This document shows, piece after piece, positions 12,166 through 20,567 of a stretch of DNA of 37,356 bases. The notes below the pieces were generated by a model. That model was not told the DNA's origin. It made no database searches and worked only from the letters and a program-made list of their open reading frames with translations. Position 1 is the first letter of the stretch; each line of letters begins with the position of its first letter. Source of the DNA: Bacteroidales bacterium (GTDB lineage: Bacteria; Bacteroidota; Bacteroidia; Bacteroidales; GCA-2748055); assembly GCA_029210585.1 (NCBI GenBank), contig JARGFP010000035.1, positions 1 to 37,356 of the forward strand, read 5' to 3'. The translations under genes and the position numbers were made by a program.

Positions 12166-13305
12166 ATGAAGACGCCACAAACGCCCTTTCCTTTAACGGG
12201 TTATCACGGACCGGAGTTTTTCTGTGACAGGGAACAAGAGTTGGAACAGCTGCTCTCCAATATCCGGGGCAACCAGTTAACAACGCTTGTAGCATTGAGA
12301 AGGCTTGGTAAAACAGCACTTATCCACCATCTGTTTCACCATCTTGGTAAGGGATATATTAAAATCTACATCGATATATTACCTACTGAATCCCTCAACG
12401 ATTTGCTCAATCAGCTATCCACCGCCATGATATCTCAGTATTCCGAGCGCAGCAACATCGGTAAAAGAATATGGCAGCTCATCAGGTCGCTGCGTCCGGT
12501 AATCAGCTACGATGCACTGAATGGTGCACCTCAGGTTATGCTTAAAACAACTCCGGTTGAAAGCAAAAAAACAATATCAGAAATATTTGCTGTGCTTGAG
12601 GAGCAATCGAAACCGGTTGTTATTGCCATCGATGAATTTCAGCAGATTCTGGAATACCCCGAGAAGCAAACAGACGCATGGTTAAGGTCCGTTGTTCAGC
12701 AGCTTAGAAATGTAAACTTCATTTTTTCGGGCAGTCAGCAACACCTGATGACCGATCTGTTTACCAATCCCGCCCGACCTTTCTTCAGGAGTACAAGTCT
12801 TTTAAAAATTGGTAAAATCGATGCAGAAAGTTATGCTGAATTTATCCTGGGACAATTTAAAAAACAAGCTGTTTCAATTTCAGCAGAGACAGTCACTGAG
12901 ATACTGAACTGGACCAACCTGCACACCTGGTACGTCCAGCTATTATGCAGCAAGGTTATTTTGACGACAGAAAAAACGGTTACCAGCGGTACCTGGAAAA
13001 AGGAGGCAATCAAAATCCTGAAAGAGCAGGAATTTGTGTTTTACGGATACAGGGAAATGCTGACAAAAGCACAATGGGGACTTCTGAAGGCAATCGCAAG
13101 GGATATAACAGTGTATCAACCTACATCCAGTGAATTTATTGCCAGGCACCAGCTTGGCAATGCTTCTACGGTGCTTCAATCACTCAGGTCACTGATCGAT
13201 AAGGAGTTGGTCTACCGTGAACTGAACGAAAATGGCGAAACCTATTATGGCATCTATGATATTCTGCTTGGGCAATGGCTACTGCAGAAGGATCCCAGGC
13301 AATAA
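12166..13305 (+). CDS. AAA+ P-loop ATPase of the archaeal-type ATPase family
   Basis: The 379-residue protein begins PLTGYHGPEFFCDRE, the entry motif of the family in which an ATPase domain precedes a winged-helix domain (Pfam ATPase_2-like). A Walker A variant ALRRLGKT lies at 43-50 (K49) and Walker B VVIAIDEFQQ at 151-160 (D156, E157). Family members also show a sensor-like FIFSGSQ stretch, seen here. Residues about 270-375 look like the C-terminal winged-helix region. Such proteins are common, often lone genes in mobile or accessory DNA; some act in defence or nucleic-acid-linked stress, but no function is proven for this type. There is no membrane segment. It is followed by an AraC remnant and an AbiE pair on the other strand, and its AT-rich sequence differs from the GC-rich enzyme before it, suggesting transfer. 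Confidence 0.85.
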   Translation: MKTPQTPFPLTGYHGPEFFCDREQELEQLLSNIRGNQLTTLVALRRLGKTALIHHLFHHLGKGYIKIYIDILPTESLNDLLNQLSTAMISQYSERSNIGKRIWQLIRSLRPVISYDALNGAPQVMLKTTPVESKKTISEIFAVLEEQSKPVVIAIDEFQQILEYPEKQTDAWLRSVVQQLRNVNFIFSGSQQHLMTDLFTNPARPFFRSTSLLKIGKIDAESYAEFILGQFKKQAVSISAETVTEILNWTNLHTWYVQLLCSKVILTTEKTVTSGTWKKEAIKILKEQEFVFYGYREMLTKAQWGLLKAIARDITVYQPTSSEFIARHQLGNASTVLQSLRSLIDKELVYRELNENGETYYGIYDILLGQWLLQKDPRQ

Positions 13306-13323
13306 ACAAATAACGCGCCTCCT

Positions 13324-13482
13324 ACGGGTCGGAAAACCCTGGCTGCTCAGAGATCTCTGAAATCTTTAGCGTGGTCAGGTCGGGCAGCTGGCAGGCCTGC
13401 CGGATGCGCAGGTTGTTGGGTATTCCACAGGGGTGTGGGAGGTGCTGCTTTTGAAGCGCAGGCAGAAACGGGAGACGGACTG
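13324..13482 (-). pseudogene. Internal fragment of an AraC-family regulator gene
   Basis: These bases match positions 25970-26130 of the intact AraC gene (the HTH region around STSHTPVEY and KISEIS) with many substitutions and a one-base deletion near TTGTTGGG (13415 region) that breaks the frame. The match begins exactly at ACGGGTCGGAAAA and fades out after about 13480. It is GC-richer than its surroundings. Non-functional remnant. Confidence 0.85.
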
Positions 13483-13493
13483 TGCGAGCTGCA

Positions 13494-14327
13494 CTAAACA
13501 AACCTCATCATATCAACCAGCTGCAAGAAATACTCCTCTGACCATATTTCCAGGCTTTGATCTTCATCAATAAATGGCCTGACATTATCCAATACCCTGG
13601 ATATTGGAGTGCTGCTTATTTTCTCTCTTAAAAGTTTTCTGACAATTTCTTCTGTGAAAGGAGCATCGCCACTGTAACCAGTTTGCAGAGAGCGCTCCCT
13701 CAAATGATTGAAATCAACGGGCTGATCATTTCTGATATACCATTCAAAATCATACCAGTCCCGTCCTTTTACCCGCCGCTTCCAGTTTCTGAATAAAAAT
13801 GCATGTATTTTTCCTGCAAAAAGTCCCTTTAGATCTATGCAGCGCGTCGTAAATGAATATGGAAGCAGCAATAGTTTGTTTTCAGTTTCGAAGCCTGATG
13901 GAGGATTTGTATCAACCTCAATTTTGATTCTTACCGTTGGTTCAGTCTGAAAAGCCAGGTTAGCAATATCAGTGGTATCTTTCAGGAATGCAGATTCAAC
14001 CGTGGATTGTTGTTGCTTACTTTTCAGACTGATTTGTATTTTCCTGCCGTGTGACTGAAATTCTTCATAAATAGTATCAAAGTATTTTTCAAGGGAGAAG
14101 TTTTCATCTGGTTCCAGTAGTGTAAAGTCCATATCCTCAGAAAACCTGGGTGATTTGTGGAATATCCTGAGACATGTGCCACCACAGAAGGCCGCATTTG
14201 AGAAGAAATCTGCCCTGTATAATGCAGCAAGGGTAATCTGCTGCATTACTTCATGCAGGGCATTTATTTCCTGCGTTTTGATTTTGACATTGTATCGCGC
14301 CAGCATCTGATCAAAAATAGCAGCCAT
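13494..14327 (-). CDS. AbiEii/AbiGii-type nucleotidyltransferase toxin
   Basis: The 277-residue protein has the AbiEii nucleotidyltransferase signature: FCGGT (G49, G50, T51) followed by SEDMDF with the metal-binding pair D65 and D67. The later motif KGLFAGKIHAF and the KGRDWYDFEW stretch are also typical. In the AbiE system this enzyme is a toxin that transfers nucleotides onto tRNA or a similar target, and its partner AbiEi represses the operon; phage abortive infection is the best known result. Here it lies 6 bases downstream of the AbiEi-like gene on the same strand, so they form an operon. Length and key residues are intact, so it is probably active. Low GC content compared with the flanking sugar genes suggests acquisition. 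Confidence 0.9.
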   Translation of the reverse strand: MAAIFDQMLARYNVKIKTQEINALHEVMQQITLAALYRADFFSNAAFCGGTCLRIFHKSPRFSEDMDFTLLEPDENFSLEKYFDTIYEEFQSHGRKIQISLKSKQQQSTVESAFLKDTTDIANLAFQTEPTVRIKIEVDTNPPSGFETENKLLLLPYSFTTRCIDLKGLFAGKIHAFLFRNWKRRVKGRDWYDFEWYIRNDQPVDFNHLRERSLQTGYSGDAPFTEEIVRKLLREKISSTPISRVLDNVRPFIDEDQSLEIWSEEYFLQLVDMMRFV

Positions 14328-14333
14328 TGTATC

Positions 14334-14975
14334 TTATTTAGTAGAAATAAACTCCTGAAAATATTTATGCAGCAATGCCATTTCCGTTTTTTTGTGGCCT
14401 GTTTTTGCTGCCTCTTCAAATACCTGAAGATCCAGTTTGTGCTTCGGGTCGGGATCCAGCCTCAGGTCCTCTTCGAGGTAGGTTTTCATCGATTTGAAAG
14501 ACTGAATCCTTAACCCTTTGGTAGTCATAAGCAGATCACATAGTGCTTTTTCGGGGGATGCCATAAGAAAGGCATACTGCTGATCATAAATAACCTGCCG
14601 GATTCCAATTGGGAAGTATGCTTTCGGGACAGTTATATACTCAAATTTTCCAAATTGGTTGGAGAATGTTTTTTTTCTCTTTGTGATGGCAGATTTTACC
14701 AGGTAGGTGCGTTCCGGAATCCATCCGTAGTATGAAAGTGCTGTTTCAAAAGAAACATATGAAGGCCCGTAAAGATGATTTGCAATAAGCTCAAGTGATG
14801 GTGGATGATCTTTCAGATTTTTGGATATCAAGTACTTGCCTTTTTTCAGTCGTACAAGGGACCCGTTTTTCACCAGGCCGGATATCTTATCTTTTGGCGC
14901 ACTGAGATGGTTGTAGCGGTTTGCCAGCACATGGTAATCCACGGGCACCGATCCAAAATACGCTAATTCCTCCAT
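14334..14975 (-). CDS. AbiEi-type antitoxin / winged-helix repressor
   Basis: The 213-residue protein starts with a winged-helix region (about 5-50: DKISGLVKNGSLVRLKKGKY), followed by the characteristic block YVSFETALSYYGWIPE (73-88) found in AbiEi-like antitoxins. In known AbiE pairs the antitoxin binds inverted repeats in its promoter and represses both genes, and it neutralises the toxin without forming a stable complex (type IV). It precedes the toxin by 6 bases. Its start is the ATG at 14975, followed upstream by an AT-rich promoter-like region to about 15060. Function is assigned by family and by the partner. Confidence 0.87.
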   Translation of the reverse strand: MEELAYFGSVPVDYHVLANRYNHLSAPKDKISGLVKNGSLVRLKKGKYLISKNLKDHPPSLELIANHLYGPSYVSFETALSYYGWIPERTYLVKSAITKRKKTFSNQFGKFEYITVPKAYFPIGIRQVIYDQQYAFLMASPEKALCDLLMTTKGLRIQSFKSMKTYLEEDLRLDPDPKHKLDLQVFEEAAKTGHKKTEMALLHKYFQEFISTK

Positions 14976-15121
14976 TCCGACTATCGATTTGTTTTAAATA
15001 TAGTAAATACTGCACACATAATCGAAAATAATTCGATAATCTATGCAAAATATGATATTTTTAGTGCAGGTTATTTAATTCAACTATTACAGATTGAAGC
15101 GGTCGATATAATATCTGTGTA
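14976..15121. other. AT-rich divergent region upstream of the AbiE operon
   Basis: The region lies between the AbiE operon start and the first long leader repeat. It includes the inverted pair around TCGAAAATAATTCGA (15022-15036), a plausible operator for the AbiEi repressor by position. No gene is seen. Confidence 0.35.
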
Positions 15122-15205
15122 CCCGCTCTTCTGTTTCCGGTATTATTTTGGCGAATGTCCAATGCTTTTCTTAAACATCCTGCTGAAATTGAACGGGTCG
15201 GAAAA
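15122..15205 (-). pseudogene. AraC gene 3'-end remnant, copy 1
   Basis: The reverse strand reads DPFNFSRMFKKSIGHSPK, then a TAA where the intact gene has GAG, then YRKQKSG, matching the last 25 residues of the AraC protein encoded at 25896-27023. Homology ends exactly after ACGGGTCGGAAAA (15193-15205). Confidence 0.85.
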
Positions 15206-15464
15206 ACTTAATTTCCAGTTAAAACTTAATCCTACTTTTGCAAAAAAATGTTAATCAAAACTTTTTTTTTTACTTTTATTGAAAGCTAAAGGAGTTCGAT
15301 CTGATTTCTTCCAATTGCACCCCGGCGATTCGATGATCTCAATCAATCTTCAAATTAAAACTAAAAGTACGAAACAGGAATACTTGCAACTATTTTGAAA
15401 GTGTGCCAGGCACATATTTCAACGGGGAGTTAATGGCTCTCAATTGAGAAAAATGAGAAAAAAA

Positions 15465-15501
15465 CTCACCCCCGACTCTCGCGAAAAGTATCGAGGGTGA
15501 G
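15465..15501 (+). promoter_or_regulatory. Leader hairpin, cassette A
   Basis: CTCACCCCCGA pairs with TCGAGGGTGAG around a 15-base loop with one mismatch. The equivalent hairpin of copy 2 keeps the pairing with a G-C to A-T change, which supports a conserved structure. It lies in the likely 5' UTR and has no T run behind it, so it is more likely an RNA stability or translation element than a terminator. Confidence 0.6.
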
Positions 15502-15533
15502 GAAAACCGAAGTTTAACTTAACAATAACAAAG

Positions 15534-16643
15534 ATGAGAAAAATAACCTTTAATACCAGATTTTTTATTATCCTTTCGATAATAATAATGTCCTTTTCAT
15601 CATGCCAAAAGGAAATAATTTCTATTGAAGAAGATTTAGATTCTTCGACTAATGAGTATACACTTTCAGGAGAATTGCTAAATAGCGTTTCAGAGTATAA
15701 CGGTATCCTCATGTTTAAGGACGAGAATGTTTCTAGAAGAGTTTTTAATGAATTGAATGCTTTGTATGATGCATACTATAATTCAATAGTATCAAATTAC
15801 GAAAATATGGAGGACTTTGAATTAGCATTGAGTAATGGTGAAATAAATATGAATTATGTTTTTGAAAAGTTTGAAGAAAACTTTTCATACATTTCGATGA
15901 GAAATAAAATAGGTAAAGAGGAGAAACTTTGGCTAATGAATAAGAATTTGGACTTCAAAAATCAACCCAATTTCATTATCTCTGATAACATACTTAGAGC
16001 AATGTTAAATTCAAACGGGGAATATATTATTGGTGGAATAATATATAAAATAGCAGAAAATGGTGTAATCTATGGTGTAAAAGATATTGATTACAATTCT
16101 CTCCTTAGTTTAAGGGAAATGTTAATGGGAAATCTAAAATCTGTCTCCACCAAATCCGGCAGGATTTTCATCGCACAATTGAATGGTAATGTGGAAACAC
16201 TGCCTGTTTCTAATCATGATCAAACACGAAAATCAACAATTGATCTTGATCTGAGAGGAAATGAGTCACGAGAAATAGTTGAATCTTATAATGATGGTGA
16301 TAACTATTTAAAAGGAAGAGTAACAATTACTAATGTAGTTGGGATATCAAATTTTGTAAAATCAGAGACGGAAACTTATGAATACAAAGGGTGGCTAACA
16401 GGGTGGAGTAGAATTAATATGCATCAGTGGGCCAGAGTGGTTGCGAATTATTATTTACACATAGATGGTGAATGGACTCATACATCGCAAATGCAAACCG
16501 ATTTATCATACTGGGACGATGATAAACAGGCTGAGGCACAATATTCAACATACCCTGATAGGATAAGAGTAGCATCGGAGGGTCTTCAGGGATGGTTTAA
16601 ATCTGATGATGTTGCGACTATTACTAAACAAGTTACCTGGTAA
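15534..16643 (+). CDS. Cassette A lead lipoprotein, unknown function
   Basis: The 369-residue product has a clear lipoprotein signal (SFSSC, cysteine about residue 24). The mature N-terminal half resembles in layout the lead lipoprotein of cassette B: an acidic linker, a helical region, then a segment with an N-G-E...I-G-x-I-Y-K pattern (about 160-175; B has NEEGLAIINNELYCF). The C-terminal half (about 220-369) is rich in aromatic residues and Asn/Asp and looks like a beta-rich domain (GWLTGWSRINMHQWARVV). Family is not certain; a relation to Bacteroidetes lipoproteins of the DUF4848 type is possible. It lies first in a cassette, after a long conserved leader and before a 13-bp intercistronic hairpin. 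Surface display and a functional link to the following DUF4249/TonB pair are inferred. Strongly AT-rich coding sequence. Confidence 0.75.
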   Translation: MRKITFNTRFFIILSIIIMSFSSCQKEIISIEEDLDSSTNEYTLSGELLNSVSEYNGILMFKDENVSRRVFNELNALYDAYYNSIVSNYENMEDFELALSNGEINMNYVFEKFEENFSYISMRNKIGKEEKLWLMNKNLDFKNQPNFIISDNILRAMLNSNGEYIIGGIIYKIAENGVIYGVKDIDYNSLLSLREMLMGNLKSVSTKSGRIFIAQLNGNVETLPVSNHDQTRKSTIDLDLRGNESREIVESYNDGDNYLKGRVTITNVVGISNFVKSETETYEYKGWLTGWSRINMHQWARVVANYYLHIDGEWTHTSQMQTDLSYWDDDKQAEAQYSTYPDRIRVASEGLQGWFKSDDVATITKQVTW

Positions 16644-16651
16644 TAAAAACC

Positions 16652-16685
16652 GGCTAGTAATGCCCTGGCAGTGGCATTACTAGCC
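16652..16685 (+). terminator. Intercistronic hairpin between lead lipoprotein and DUF4249 gene, cassette A
   Basis: GGCTAGTAATGCC and GGCATTACTAGCC form a perfect 13-bp stem with an 8-base loop, 9 bases after the stop codon and 10 before the next start. No T run follows, so it probably acts as a partial terminator or as a 3' mRNA stabiliser that raises expression of the first gene relative to the next two. Confidence 0.65.
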
Positions 16686-16694
16686 ATAGATTTC

Positions 16695-17711
16695 ATGAGG
16701 AGAATTAATACTATTCAGTTTTTTGCTTTCCTTCTTCTCTTCGTAGGATGCGATAAGGAGGTATCACTTGATATTCCTCAATCAGACATTATGCTGGTTG
16801 CGAATAGTATTTTCACCTCCGACAGTATTCTTCATCTACATCTGTCTAAAAGCAATGGAGGAGAACCTGTTCAGGATGCCACGATAGAGTTATTTCAGAA
16901 CAAATCACCTATTGGTGTTCTTGGACATCTGGATTCGTCACTTTATAAATATGATGATCTCTCGCTGGAACAGGGAATGGCTTATTCAATCATAATTCAG
17001 GTCCCGGGATATAAGGAACTCACTGCCCGGGATACGATACCGAATGCCATTCCTATATTAGATGTAAACTATAGGGATAGTGCCGGAGTTATTTCCTCTT
17101 CATTCTCTTCAAATCGATACTTGTATTCAAGTTTTGAAATAACATTTGCTGATCCTCCCGGAGAGAGGAACTATTATGAAATTTTCATTCTTCGTGAAGC
17201 GGATACTTCTTCCTTGGTACTCTGGGATTCTACTGAGACAGACCTTGTTTTTAACGGAATAAGCTTCTGGGAAATTGAAAAACAAAGTCTTCATCACCAG
17301 AATATGACCCTGTTCAGCTTTGACCAGTCCATTGCTACGGAAGGATTTACAGTTCCGGAGCGAATATTCCCGGTTCAGGATATACTGTTTTTCTCTGATG
17401 AATTATTTAATGGTAGTGAAAAGACAATACGGGTAAATTGCTGGCCGTATTACACAGAACTTTACAGGAGCTCTTCCTTTTTTGTCCCGGAGCGAAAATT
17501 TACAGTATACCTCCGGTCTGTAAGTAAGCAGTATTATTCGTTCAGGAAAACCCAGAAGATTTACAATGAATTAATCCGTCAGGAAGATATCTGGCGCGGA
17601 ACCGGTGACTATGTACAGGTTTATTCCAATATTGAAAACGGGTATGGTCTATTTGCTGCTTATGCAGTTTCACTGGATTCCATCGTTGTAAATAATACCT
17701 ATACGCCATGA
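16695..17711 (+). CDS. DUF4249 family lipoprotein, cassette A
   Basis: The start at 16695 is chosen over the in-frame ATG at 16671 because the earlier one lies inside the intercistronic hairpin and would put seven extra residues before a proper lipoprotein signal (MRRINTIQFF...LLFVGC). The product of 338 residues shows DUF4249 marks: an early IPQSDIMLVANSIF stretch, an immunoglobulin-like beta region with VQDATIELF, the SVSKQYYSF segment and the C-terminal VYSNIENGYGLFAAY block. DUF4249 lipoproteins of Bacteroidota are encoded next to TonB-dependent receptors and are thought to work as their surface partner, loosely like SusD; the ligand is unknown. It overlaps the receptor start by four bases (ATGA), so translation is coupled. 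Confidence 0.88.
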   Translation: MRRINTIQFFAFLLLFVGCDKEVSLDIPQSDIMLVANSIFTSDSILHLHLSKSNGGEPVQDATIELFQNKSPIGVLGHLDSSLYKYDDLSLEQGMAYSIIIQVPGYKELTARDTIPNAIPILDVNYRDSAGVISSSFSSNRYLYSSFEITFADPPGERNYYEIFILREADTSSLVLWDSTETDLVFNGISFWEIEKQSLHHQNMTLFSFDQSIATEGFTVPERIFPVQDILFFSDELFNGSEKTIRVNCWPYYTELYRSSSFFVPERKFTVYLRSVSKQYYSFRKTQKIYNELIRQEDIWRGTGDYVQVYSNIENGYGLFAAYAVSLDSIVVNNTYTP

Positions 17712-20086
17712 GAAGATGGGTAGTTATTGGATCTTTATTGATGCTGCTTTCTGCATCCTGGCAGTTGGTTTCAGGACAGGACAGAGTGGCTATATCCGGT
17801 CAGGTATTTGATGCAGCAAGTGGCGAATTTTTGATTGGTGCATCTGTTATCGATGCAAATACAGGAAAAGGGACGAGTACCAATAGTTATGGCTTTTTCA
17901 GCTTAATTGTAAGAACCAATCTGGAAGTGCAAATTGTAGTCTCCTTTGTAGGATATACAACCAAATATATTCCCATCCAATTACAAAGTGACACGATCTT
18001 TCAGGTTTTCCTTGAATCGGCAAAAATTGAACTGGAAGATGTTACTGTTACTTACGGCAATACGATCCATGAGGAGGTTCAAATGAGTATTTCCTCTTTA
18101 AGAACTACCCAGGTTGAAAATCTGCCGGCCCTTGGGGGAGAAACAGATTTGCTAAAAGCCTATCAATTAATGCCAGGAATTGCCCCTGGACATGAGGGCA
18201 GCAGTGACTATTTTGTCAGGGGTGGTGGACATGATCAAAACCTGATCCTGATGGATGATGTTCCCCTATACTACATCAACCATATCGGCGGATTTGTTTC
18301 TATTTTTAATCCTGATATTATTAAAGATTCCAGGCTAATTAAAGGGGCCTTCCCCGCACGTTATGGCAATCGCCTTTCATCTGTTCTGGATGTAAGGATG
18401 AAAGATGGGAATACAAACGCTTTTGAAGGAAAAGGAACCATCGGCATGCTTACTTCAAAACTTTATTTGGAAGGGCCACTTTCCAATGGAAATACAAGCT
18501 TTCTTTTTTCCGCCAGGAGGTTCATGTGGGATGTTTTCTACCTGATGCCCCTGTCTGCGATCTTAAGTGAAGGGGATATGGTAGTTGGCTATGGTTTTTA
18601 CGATCTGAATGCTAAAATTAAACACCGGCTCTCGGATTCTGATATTGTATTTGCCAGTTTCTATAGCGGCGATGATAAACTGCGCCAAAATTTCTTTGAT
18701 GAGAAAGCTTACAGGGCAAAAGCAACCAGGAACTGGGGGAACCTGCTGGGAACCATTCGTTGGAACCATCTGTTCAATACAAGGTTGTTCAGCAATACCA
18801 CAATTTCCTATACACGATTCAGGTATAATTCTGCCCTGGAAAGTACGATACAGGAGGATGAAGAAGAACTCTTCCAATCAGAAAGTGTTTATTCCGGGAT
18901 AAGGGATCTGAATTCCAAAATAGATCTGGAGTATACCCCTGTTGAAATCTACCAGATAATAATGGGGGCAGGAATAAGCTGGCATCATTTTGAGCCGGGT
19001 GTAACGACATTCCGGGAAATTGAAAATGAAATTACGCTTAAGGATACTATGTTCAATGAACAGAAACTTCAGTCATTCGAATCATTTATCTATGTTGAAA
19101 ATATGCTTGATATAGGAACAAACCTGGCAGTAAACCTGGGTTTCAGGTTATCAGGATATTTCCTGCATCATCAACACTACCTATCATTTGAACCCCGACT
19201 TTCAGGTCGCTATCTCTTGGGTAATCAGTTATCCTTCAAATTCGCATATGCACGCATGAACCAAAATATCCACCTCCTTGACTATCCGAATTTCGGCCTT
19301 AAAAACACAGACTTATGGATTCCTACCATGGATGGTATAAAACCGGAGCAATCAAATCAGTACTCCATGGGAGCAGCATGGGCCTTACAAGGTGACGTGT
19401 ATGAATTTACGATTGAAGGGTATAAAAAGGACATGGAAAACCTGATTGCCTTAAAACATGGCTCAGGTTTTGCAACCGGCATCAACTGGCAGGATAATCT
19501 GCTTCAATCAGGAACGGGTAATGCCTACGGTCTGGAAATAATGACCCAAAAAAAACAGGGACAGGTTTCCGGTTGGATCAGTTATACTTATTCAAGGTCA
19601 TTCCGTCAGTTTGACGAGCTTAATCACGGTGAGGAATTTGTTTTTAAATATGACCGGCCACATTCGGTAAGTCTGAATGTTTCCTATCAACCAACGAAAA
19701 ATATTTCATTTTCCCTGGTCTGGGTATATCAGACAGGCATGCCCATAACTTTCAGTGATGGATACGTACAATCCCCTGATTTTAATTATTATCCTACCTA
19801 CTCACCATTATCGCTGAATACTCCATCAACTATTAAAACTTACAGTGCCATAAATAATTTCAGGATGAGGGACTATCACCGGCTCGACCTTGGTGTTCAA
19901 TTCAGGAAAGAGAAAACAAGAGGAGTGCGCACCTGGAATCTCAGTATATACAATGCCTATAACCGGCAGAATCCCTACTATTATTTCTGGAAGACATTGG
20001 AAGAGGATGGAAAATCAGTCCAAAAACTCTACCAGAGGTGTCTTTTCCCCATACTTCCATCTGTTAGTTATGAATTTGAGTTATAG
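17708..20086 (+). CDS. TonB-dependent outer membrane receptor, cassette A
   Basis: The 792-residue protein starts with a signal peptide (about 1-24, ending VSGQ), then a carboxypeptidase-regulatory-like domain (28-110, with GQVFDAASGEFLIGASV and VSFVGYTTK), a plug domain (about 125-230, with YFVRGGGHDQNLILMDDVPLYY) and a beta-barrel to the aromatic C-terminus (SVSYEFEL). It would import a ligand across the outer membrane using TonB/ExbBD, which are not in this window. It shares the same architecture and C-terminal CLFPILPSVSY block with the receptor of cassette B but is otherwise much diverged. The four-base overlap with the DUF4249 gene indicates a receptor/partner pair. Ligand unknown; a peptide or glycan cannot be distinguished. 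Confidence 0.93.
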   Translation: MRRWVVIGSLLMLLSASWQLVSGQDRVAISGQVFDAASGEFLIGASVIDANTGKGTSTNSYGFFSLIVRTNLEVQIVVSFVGYTTKYIPIQLQSDTIFQVFLESAKIELEDVTVTYGNTIHEEVQMSISSLRTTQVENLPALGGETDLLKAYQLMPGIAPGHEGSSDYFVRGGGHDQNLILMDDVPLYYINHIGGFVSIFNPDIIKDSRLIKGAFPARYGNRLSSVLDVRMKDGNTNAFEGKGTIGMLTSKLYLEGPLSNGNTSFLFSARRFMWDVFYLMPLSAILSEGDMVVGYGFYDLNAKIKHRLSDSDIVFASFYSGDDKLRQNFFDEKAYRAKATRNWGNLLGTIRWNHLFNTRLFSNTTISYTRFRYNSALESTIQEDEEELFQSESVYSGIRDLNSKIDLEYTPVEIYQIIMGAGISWHHFEPGVTTFREIENEITLKDTMFNEQKLQSFESFIYVENMLDIGTNLAVNLGFRLSGYFLHHQHYLSFEPRLSGRYLLGNQLSFKFAYARMNQNIHLLDYPNFGLKNTDLWIPTMDGIKPEQSNQYSMGAAWALQGDVYEFTIEGYKKDMENLIALKHGSGFATGINWQDNLLQSGTGNAYGLEIMTQKKQGQVSGWISYTYSRSFRQFDELNHGEEFVFKYDRPHSVSLNVSYQPTKNISFSLVWVYQTGMPITFSDGYVQSPDFNYYPTYSPLSLNTPSTIKTYSAINNFRMRDYHRLDLGVQFRKEKTRGVRTWNLSIYNAYNRQNPYYYFWKTLEEDGKSVQKLYQRCLFPILPSVSYEFEL

Positions 20087-20141
20087 TTTTATTGGTTGAA
20101 ATGATCCGGGCGAGTCTATTTTGGAGGAAGTTTTAGAACTG

Positions 20142-20225
20142 CCCACTCTTCTGTTTCCGGTACTCCTTTGGAGATTGACCGATATTCTTTTTAAACACCC
20201 TGCTGAAATTGAACGGGTCGGAAAA
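20142..20225 (-). pseudogene. AraC gene 3'-end remnant, copy 2
   Basis: The reverse strand reads [26 protein letters not shown], nearly the C-terminus of the AraC protein at 25896-27023, without its stop codon. Homology ends right after ACGGGTCGGAAAA (20213-20225), the same base as in copy 1. Confidence 0.85.
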
Positions 20226-20497
20226 ACTTAATTTCCAGTTAAAACTTAATCCTGCTTTTGCAAAAAAATGTTAATCAAGACTTTTTTCTTTCCGTTTTTT
20301 TTTACTTTTATTGAAAGCTAAAGGAGTTCGATCTGATTTCTTCCTGTTGCACCCCGGCAATTCGATGATCTCAATCAATCTTCAAATCAAAATCTATAAG
20401 TACGAAACAGGAATAATTGAATCTATTTTGAAAGTGTGCCAGGCACATATTTCAACGGGGAGTTAATGGCTCTCAATTGAGAAAAATGAGAAAAAAA

Positions 20498-20534
20498 CTC
20501 ACCCCCAAGATCTCGCAAAAGGCTTGAGGGTGAG
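20498..20534 (+). promoter_or_regulatory. Leader hairpin, cassette B
   Basis: CTCACCCCCAAG pairs with CTTGAGGGTGAG, same position and size as in copy 1, with compensatory base-pair change at the inner stem and one extra pair. It lies 33 bases before the start codon. Confidence 0.6.
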
Positions 20535-20567
20535 GAAAACAAAAGTTTAATTAAATACAATGCAAAG

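Larger units (their letters stand above)
15122..15533 (+). promoter_or_regulatory. Long leader repeat, copy 1, upstream of cassette A
   Basis: About 412 bases here match 20142-20567 at roughly nine positions in ten, far higher than the coding regions that follow. Order: an AraC 3'-end remnant on the minus strand (15122-15205), a box TACTTTTG (15233-15240) matching TAnnTTTG, a T-run, a conserved block with GGAGTTCGATCTGATTTC, the palindrome TGTGCCAGGCACA (15402-15414), TCTCAATTGAGA (15438-15449), and a hairpin at 15465-15501 about 32 bases before the start codon. On the minus strand one part reads as the tail of another ORF (EEIRSNSFSFQ then stop). The role as promoter plus structured 5' leader is inferred from position and conservation. 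Confidence 0.7.
20142..20567 (+). promoter_or_regulatory. Long leader repeat, copy 2, upstream of cassette B
   Basis: This region matches copy 1 (15122-15533) over its full length with a small insertion in the T-run part. It carries the same order: AraC 3'-end remnant (20142-20225, minus strand), conserved block, palindrome TGTGCCAGGCACA (20435-20447), TCTCAATTGAGA, hairpin (20498-20534), then the start codon at 20568. The -7 like box of copy 1 is TGCTTTTG here, a weaker match. The high conservation beside diverged coding sequence points to a regulatory or recombinational role. Confidence 0.7.

Noticed and set aside
15020-15533. Search for a CRISPR array in the repeated regions
   Set aside because: The long repeats occur only twice, 5 kb apart, without spacers; no array of short regular repeats exists anywhere in the window.
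16671-16694. Upstream in-frame start of the DUF4249 gene of cassette A
   Set aside because: It lies in the 3' arm of the intercistronic hairpin and spoils the lipoprotein signal; the start at 16695 is better.
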